Shown one piece after another: positions 59,469 to 64,000 of a stretch of DNA of 64,000 nt (the stretch's first letter is position 1; each line of letters begins with the position of its first letter). The stretch lies in the NCBI GenBank assembly GCA_016893485.2, contig JAFEKX020000001.1:496001-560000 (forward strand). The letters are read 5' to 3'. The position numbers and the translations under genes are program-made. This stretch comes from Streptomyces sp. P3 (GTDB taxonomy: Bacteria > Actinomycetota > Actinomycetes > Streptomycetales > Streptomycetaceae). The notes beneath the pieces are model-generated. The model did not search any database. It saw only the letters and a list, made by a program, of their open reading frames with translations, and was not told where the DNA came from.

Positions 59469-61365
59469 ATGGCCAGACTTGTCCGGTACCTGACACTAAT
59501 CGTCTTGGGTGCTTCCCTCCTGTTCCCGTCCACCGCGGCGGCCTCCACACCTGCGACGGCCGGCGCCGTGGCCACCACCACCGCGAGCACCTGGCAACCG
59601 CCCCTGTCCACGCGCGGGCGCTACATCGTCGACGCGAACGGCAACCGCTTCCGGCTCAGATCCGCCAACTGGGACGGCGCCCAGGGCTCCTGGACGGGCA
59701 GTGGCAGCGAGGCCGACAGCGCCAACCATCACGCCGGGCAGAACTCCTACGGCATCCCCTGGGCCTGGACCGCGTGCCCCTCGCCCAACTCATGGCCGAC
59801 TTCAACGAGTTGGGCATCAACAGCATCCGGCTGCCGTTCTCCAACGCGATGATCCATGACGCCACCGCCGTCCCGGACGCCGCCGTGGCCGCCAACCCGC
59901 AGCTGCGTGGCCGGACGCCGCTCGGGGTGTTCGACGCCGTGGTCTCCGCGCTGACCTCGGCCGACTTCGCGGTCATCCTCAACAACCACACCAATACCTC
60001 CCGTTGGTGCTGCGGAGTCGACGGCAACGAGCGGTGGAACAGCAGCCAGTCGACCGCGCAGTGGGCGGACGACTGGGTGTTCATGGCTCGCCGTTACGCC
60101 TCCGACCCCCGTGTGGTGGGCGCCGACCTCTACAACGAGGTGCGCCGTGACGTCTGGGACGACCCGAACTGGGGCAGCGGCGACGCGCACGACTGGTTCG
60201 CCGCCGCCCAACTCGCCGCCGACCGCATCCTCACCGAGGCCGATCCGAATCTGCTGATCGTCATCGAGGGCATCAACTGGACCGGTCTGCCCGTCGACGG
60301 ATTCGCCCACGACCGCCCCCCCTGCTCACCCCCGCACGCACGCTGTCGCACACCCTGGTCGCCACCCACAAACTCGTCTACTCGGCCCACTTCTACGGCT
60401 ACACCGGCCCTCACCACAGCGGTGCCACCGGCATCGGCGAGACCAGCGACCCCCGTTACCAGGACCTCAGTCGCGACGCGCTGTTCCAGACCCTCTACGA
60501 CGAGGCGTTCTTCGTCTCCCAGGACGACGGCAGGCATTACACCGCTCCCGTGTGGATCAGCGAGTTCGGGATCGGAGCGGGCGAGACCGGCGCCGCGGCC
60601 CGCGCCTGGTTCGGCAATGTCACCGACTACTTCGCCGACCACGACGCCGACTTCGCCTACTGGCCGCTGGTCGGCTGGCAGGGCCACGACGACTGGGCCC
60701 TGCTGCGTTACGACGCGGACGGCACCCGGCACGGCCTCCTGGACGACGCGGACTGGCGCGGCACCGGGTGGCAGCGGCTGATGTCGGCCGCCTCGCTCAC
60801 CGGTCCGGTCGCCAGGGTCCCCGCCTGGCAGATGCTCGCCACCGACCACGGCGACTACGTCGAGTCCGTACGGGTGCGCGCGACCGGCGACTGGGACCCC
60901 GGAGCCACCAAGGCGGCCTGCCCGGACGGTCTGCGGCTGATCGGTCTCGGGCACACCTCGGGCCGGGGCCTGTGCACGGACGTCACCGCCGGGGACCTGC
61001 GTGCCGCGGACGGCGCCCAGTCGGTCGTCACCGACGAACGCAACGTCCCCAGGGTGGCGACTGGGCGTCGGGATACACCAAACTCCAGTGCGCGCAGGGC
61101 CAGTTCCTCATCGGTTACAGCCACCGAGGTGTGCGGACGTCGGCCGCCCTCTGCGCGCCCGCCGGTGTCGCACTGGCGGGCACGGGGCGCACCGTGTGGT
61201 TCGACCGGTCCGACAACCGGCCGGCCGGCGGCGGTGACTTCGCCAGTGGCGACTACAAAGGCCAGTGCGCGGACGACGAGTACGCGGCGGGCATCGCCTA
61301 CACCTCCCGCGTCGGCAGCTCTCCGGGCCCCCGCTGCCCTGCTCTGCCGCCAACTGGCCCACTGA
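59469..61365 (+). CDS. Secreted GH5 cellulase-family enzyme with C-terminal accessory domain
   Basis: About 633 residues from ATG 59469 (signal RYLTLIVLGASLLFPSTAAA). GH5 barrel: RGRYIVDANGNRFRLRSANW, LGINSIRLPFSNAM, FAVILNNHTNTSRWCCG, VVGADLYNEVRRDVWDD (acid/base Glu), LLIVIEGINW, VYSAHFYGY and APVWISEFGIGAG (nucleophile Glu). Four frame breaks lie near 59770, 60320, 61055 and 61340. The last ~200 residues (from about SLTGPVARVPAWQML) form a separate Cys-containing domain (CPDGLRLIGLGHTSGRGLC, KLQCAQGQFLIGYSHRGV). It probably acts on beta-1,4- or related glucans. It is convergent with the P450 gene. Confidence 0.85.
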
Positions 61366-61379
61366 CGGCGGTTGTTGAC

Positions 61380-62674
61380 CTAGCCGCTGGTTCGACCCGC
61401 GAACTCGGCCGGCAGGAAGCGGGCCCTGAGGTGTGCCGGGGCCAGTCGGTCGACGAACTCCAGTGTCACCGACTCCGCGTTCGGTGACTCGACAGTGAAG
61501 CGGCGGGCCAACCAGGAGGTGATCAGCGTCAGTTGGCGCATGGTCAGCGTGGCACCGAGGCACACCCGCGGTCCGGCGCCGAACGGGAGGTAGGCCGGTC
61601 CGGGGCCGTTCGTCCCGCCGACCATCGGGTGGGGTCGAACTCGTCCGGCCGGGGCCACCAGCGGGGGTCCCGGTGGATCAGGTACGGATTGAGCAGTACG
61701 TCGTCGCCGGGGCTGAGCGACCACGCGCCCAGGGTGGTCGCCGTAGCGGCGGTTCGGGTCATCAGCCACGCGGGCGGATACAGCCGGAGCGTCTCCCGGA
61801 CCACGGCCTCGGCCAGCGGGGTGCCGGCGTCCTGCGCTCCGTTCGCCTCGTCGCGGAGGTCGTGCACGAGCCGCGGGCGGCGGGCGAGTTCCCACACGAG
61901 GGAGGTGAGGGCGGCGGCGGGGACGCCGTGGCCGCCCATGAGGACGCTGTGCAGCGTCGACACCACGGTGTCCACGGGCGGAGCCGGTTCGCCGCCGAGG
62001 AGAAATCCGAGCAGGTCCTCACGGGACCGGCCGGACGGCGACGCACGCCGCTCGTGGACCAGGCCGGTCAGTGTTGCCGTCAGGCGCCGGTAGGTGCGGA
62101 AGTAGCGGCGATGACGGGGAAGCGGCAGCCACGCGGGGAACTCGCGCGACGCCTCCGCGAAGGCCTGGGTGGCACGGACGGTCTCGTGGAGCAGCTCGGC
62201 GACACCGGCGTGGTCCTCGCCGAAGCAGTACTCGGTGATCGTCCGGGCAGTGAGCGTCCGCATGGTGGTGAGTACGTCGACGTCGTGCCCGGCCCCGTCG
62301 GTGATGACCGCGTCGAGGATCGCGACGGTCGGCTCGTCGGTCATGGCCGCCGCCGTCCGGTTGAGGCCGGGCCACGCGGAGCGTCGTTCGGGCATCCAGG
62401 AGGTGGCATGTTCGGCGGCCCGGTCGGTGTCCCGCCGCATGTCGAAGGGCGCCAGCTCGGTGACGAACGTGTCCCCGGTGCGGACGAGCGCCTCGTGGGC
62501 GAGTTCGGGGTCGATGACGAAGAGGGTGTGCTCGTCGTAGGAGAAGACATCGCCGTACTCGCGGTGGGAGCGGCGCAGGAATCCGATCCGGTCGGCCTCG
62601 TACGCGCGGGTGTTGCCCGTCAGCCGGTGTCCGCGCGGGCCCGGCGGCCACCTGCGCTCCTCACCCTGCGCCAT
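61380..62674 (-). CDS. Cytochrome P450, probable peptide-crosslinking enzyme
   Basis: About 431 residues from ATG 62674 (GGGGAGG upstream): MAQGEERRWPPGPRGHRLTG. The K-helix is VVRETLRLYPPAWL (E-x-x-R) and the haem loop is YLPFGAGPRVCLGATL with the cysteine ligand. The I-helix reads LMGGHGVPAAALTS, lacking the usual acid-Thr pair of the A/G-G-x-D/E-T motif. One break at 61614-61616 (three C, four needed) lies before the haem loop. It is 72 bp downstream of a 29-codon ORF with an aromatic C-terminus on the same strand. In atropopeptide and related RiPP clusters a P450 in this position crosslinks Trp/Tyr side chains; that role is inference. Confidence 0.85.
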
Positions 62675-62692
62675 GCGCCCTCCCCGGTGAAT

Positions 62693-62719
62693 CGCGGGAC
62701 CCCTGTCGGGGATCCCGCG
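62693..62719 (-). promoter_or_regulatory. Hairpin between putative precursor and P450 genes
   Basis: CGCGGGA (62693-62699) pairs with TCCCGCG (62713-62719), extended by CCC/GGG after one mismatch. It sits between the stop of the small ORF and the P450 ribosome site. It could attenuate read-through or stabilise the upstream mRNA, giving more precursor than enzyme. Confidence 0.5.
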
Positions 62720-62746
62720 ATCGGCGTTCGCGCTGAACAGGTCGGG

Positions 62747-62836
62747 CTACCGGGCGTGGTAGGGCCAGTAGATGTAGCGTCCGCTGACCCGCTTGCGGCC
62801 CACGAGGTGAGCCATCAGGCGCCGTGTCCGTTTCAT
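62747..62836 (-). CDS. Putative RiPP precursor peptide (29 aa)
   Basis: ATG 62836 is preceded by GTGAGGTG at good spacing. The product has a basic leader (MKRTRRLMAHLVGRKRVSG) and ends RYIYWPYHAR, with three Tyr, one Trp and one His in ten residues, then TAG. A P450 gene follows on the same strand after 72 bp. This two-gene layout, a short basic leader with a C-terminal aromatic core plus one P450, is that of tryptorubin-type atropopeptides and other P450-modified biaryl peptides. The core boundary is unknown (cleavage after the SG is one possibility). No dedicated protease or exporter gene adjoins it. Confidence 0.65.
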   Translation of the reverse strand: MKRTRRLMAHLVGRKRVSGRYIYWPYHAR

Positions 62837-62903
62837 GAACACCTCACTGCCGTCAGGGCGAATATTTTGTCGATCGTGCCACGGTCTCCTGCGTCCGGCA
62901 ATA

Positions 62904-63290
62904 TCACGTCCCGGGCTTCCAGGGAGCGGCGCCCTGGAATGACGTAGCGTCAGATGCATTACTGCGTACGGCATTTGGCGAATCACCCAGCGGCCGGCGA
63001 AGGCGATCGGTCAGGTCGAGGTGCGGCTCGAAGGCCCGCAGCAGGGGCGAGCGCATACGGTCCGGCCGCATGTCGGTCGAGCCGGCGAGGATCTGGATCG
63101 CCAGGCCGTCGACCGTCGCGGTGAACCGGTCGGCGAGGGCTTCGACGTCCGCCTCCGGTGTCAGACCCACGCAGCGGCACTCGTGCAGCACGTCCACCAC
63201 GGCCCGGTACCAGCCGGATCCACACCGCCCATTCGTCGATGTCCCCGGCGGCGAGCGGGAGTTGTACCTGTGCCGGGGCACCCCGGTCAG
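62904..63290 (-). pseudogene. TetR-like regulator remnant (C-terminal part)
   Basis: The minus strand encodes VVDVLHECRCVGLTPEADVE, ALADRFTATVDGLAIQILAG and LLRAFEPHLDLTDRLRRPLG, typical of a TetR C-terminal ligand domain. A frame break near 63210 links it to PLAAGDIDEWAVWIRLV upstream. No helix-turn-helix is found 5' of 63300, where a coding fragment on the other strand begins. It is probably a decayed regulator. Confidence 0.5.
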
Positions 63291-63348
63291 GACGACGTCC
63301 CCGGCCTCGACACGGTCCCGCAGGACATCGCCGGCACGGCGCGCGCCC

Positions 63349-63534
63349 CGGGCCGCCTTCTCCGACATCGCCGAACTCGCCTCCGGGCAACGCGCCAGGC
63401 AACAGGCGCAGGGCCTCATCGACGGCGTGGAAAGCTGCGAGACGTTGGTCGGCACCATCGCGCCGGACGCCGAGGACATCGTCCGCGACCGCCTCCGGCG
63501 ACAACTCGCGCCCACGGAGCCGAAATTGGTCTAG
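63349..63534 (+). pseudogene. Unidentified 3' coding fragment
   Basis: Plus-strand codons with strong G/C third positions encode RAAFSDIAELASGQRARQQA ... DAEDIVRDRLRRQLAPTEPK and stop at a TAG inside the DasR-like site. No matching N-terminal part is seen upstream. I do not recognise the family. It overlaps the region where the TetR N-terminus should lie on the other strand. Confidence 0.35.
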
Positions 63535-63540
63535 ACGAAT
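63525..63540. promoter_or_regulatory. DasR-like dre site
   Basis: ATTGGTCTAGACGAAT is a near-perfect 16-bp palindrome with the TGGTCTAGAC core of DasR sites, about 250 bp upstream of the secreted CBM2-like gene. Confidence 0.65.
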
Positions 63541-63605
63541 CTTCCCCGGATCTCTTGACGCGGGCCGACGCGGCCAGCCACGCTTCGCTACGCAGGCAGA
63601 GGTAA

Positions 63606-63616
63606 GGAAAGTTTCC
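63606..63616. promoter_or_regulatory. GGAAAGTTTCC palindrome
   Basis: Perfect 11-bp palindrome within TAAGGAAAGTTTCCGATTA, identical to the core at 38096-38106 upstream of the chitinase. It is about 175 bp before the start at 63790. Confidence 0.55.
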
Positions 63617-63789
63617 GATTAACTTCACGACTCGCCGTTCGACGGTTCCCCTGCCTCACCCCGCCCTGATCACGTCGCACGGCTTCTCCCCACCCGCACC
63701 TCTCCACCGTGCGACGGGCGTGCAGGGCACCACAATCCGCGTACCGGCGCGACGCCGTGCGCGGCCTCGCCCCACGGAGGAGCATCCGC

Positions 63790-64000
63790 ATGAGACGTGC
63801 GTCGCTGCGCGCCGCGTTGACCGCCGCCCTGATGGTCGGCGGCATGGCCACGACCGCCGCCCCGGCCGCCCACGCGGCCGACAACACCGGTCTGATCGCG
63901 TCCTTCGGCATCACCTCCACCTGGGGTGCCGGCTTCGAGGGCGGCTACACGGTCACCAACAAGTCGACCCACACGGTCACTTCATGGACCATCACCTTCA
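63790..64000 (+). CDS. Secreted protein with N-terminal CBM2-like module, 3' end outside window
   Basis: ATG 63790 follows GGAGGAG. A signal peptide (SLRAALTAALMVGGMATTAA) with AHA-like cleavage site is followed by DNTGLIASFGITSTWGAGFE, GGYTVTNKSTHTVTSWTITF, the start of a family 2 carbohydrate-binding module. The catalytic part lies beyond the window. The DasR-like and GGAAAGTTTCC elements upstream favour a chitinase (for example GH18) over a cellulase. Confidence 0.8.
   Translation, partial: MRRASLRAALTAALMVGGMATTAAPAAHAADNTGLIASFGITSTWGAGFEGGYTVTNKSTHTVTSWTITF

Noticed and set aside
1..64000. Programmed frameshifting as the cause of the split genes
   Set aside because: Breaks occur in unrelated genes, at different positions and in both directions, without slippery-site plus structure context.
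1..64000. tRNA, rRNA or replication origin
   Set aside because: No cloverleaf-like sequence, rRNA segment or DnaA-box cluster was recognised by reading; a tRNA search program could still find one.

Overview
This 64 kb window is very GC-rich with strong G/C bias at third codon positions. It encodes a WhiB protein, SARP/AfsR-type and LacI regulators, many secreted glycoside hydrolases with lectin or carbohydrate-binding modules, and DasR-like operator sequences. All of this points to a Streptomyces (or close relative) chromosome, probably an accessory arm rich in saprophytic functions. About two thirds of the recognisable genes are split into two or more frames by single-base gains or losses, many at runs of 4-6 C or G. 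Reading across these breaks restores well-conserved proteins, so I annotate them as single genes and flag the breaks. Sequencing or consensus error is the likeliest explanation, but real pseudogenisation cannot be excluded from sequence alone.

Layout. 1-2.3 kb: a divergent MFS exporter / alpha-beta hydrolase pair around four copies of a TetR-type operator, followed by a tandem duplication and an IS110 transposase remnant. 2.9-4.7 kb: a three-gene envelope-stress-like operon. 5.3-7.8 kb: an RsbQ-RsbP-RsbV-like module (hydrolase, PAS-PP2C phosphatase, STAS protein). 7.9-12.2 kb: whiB-like gene, DUF1264, DUF72, a second PP2C phosphatase and a small membrane protein. 12.5-19.7 kb: a polysaccharide locus (discoidin/beta-helix protein, DUF1996 protein, clan-A glycosidase with discoidin domain) with a LacI regulator and its probable palindromic operators. 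20-25 kb: a large SARP-type regulator, hemerythrin and flavin-reductase-like genes. 25.5-30.6 kb: GH114 lipoprotein, two-component system with a divergent PepSY protein, XRE regulator.

30.9-36.4 kb: an aromatic/heterocycle catabolic locus (amidohydrolase, IclR, CoA-transferase, citryl-CoA-lyase-like protein, intradiol dioxygenase) with the same TGTCCG-N5-CGGACA element before three transcription units. 36.5-39.7 kb: divergent chitinase (GH18) and chitosanase (GH75) ending in almost identical C-terminal modules, i.e. a 425-bp inverted repeat. 39.8-42.5 kb: TetR/MFS pair with five tandem operators. 43-48.5 kb: PLP enzyme, ornithine-cyclodeaminase-like protein, IclR, amidohydrolase and M19 dipeptidase. 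48.6-55.6 kb: oxidoreductase/LysR pair, YbdK ligase, MFS, AraC-GyrI, serine hydrolase. 55.7-57.8 kb: RlpA-like and GH19 chitinase genes sharing a ricin-type lectin, behind a DasR-like site. 58-61.4 kb: toxin-antitoxin pair, methyltransferase, GH5 cellulase.

61.4-62.8 kb: a cytochrome P450 preceded by a 29-codon ORF whose product ends in an aromatic-rich tail (RYIYWPYHAR). This looks like a minimal P450-modified RiPP (atropopeptide/biaryl-peptide type) cluster and is the most interesting candidate new system here. The window ends inside a secreted CBM2-like protein that carries both a DasR-like and a GGAAAGTTTCC element upstream.
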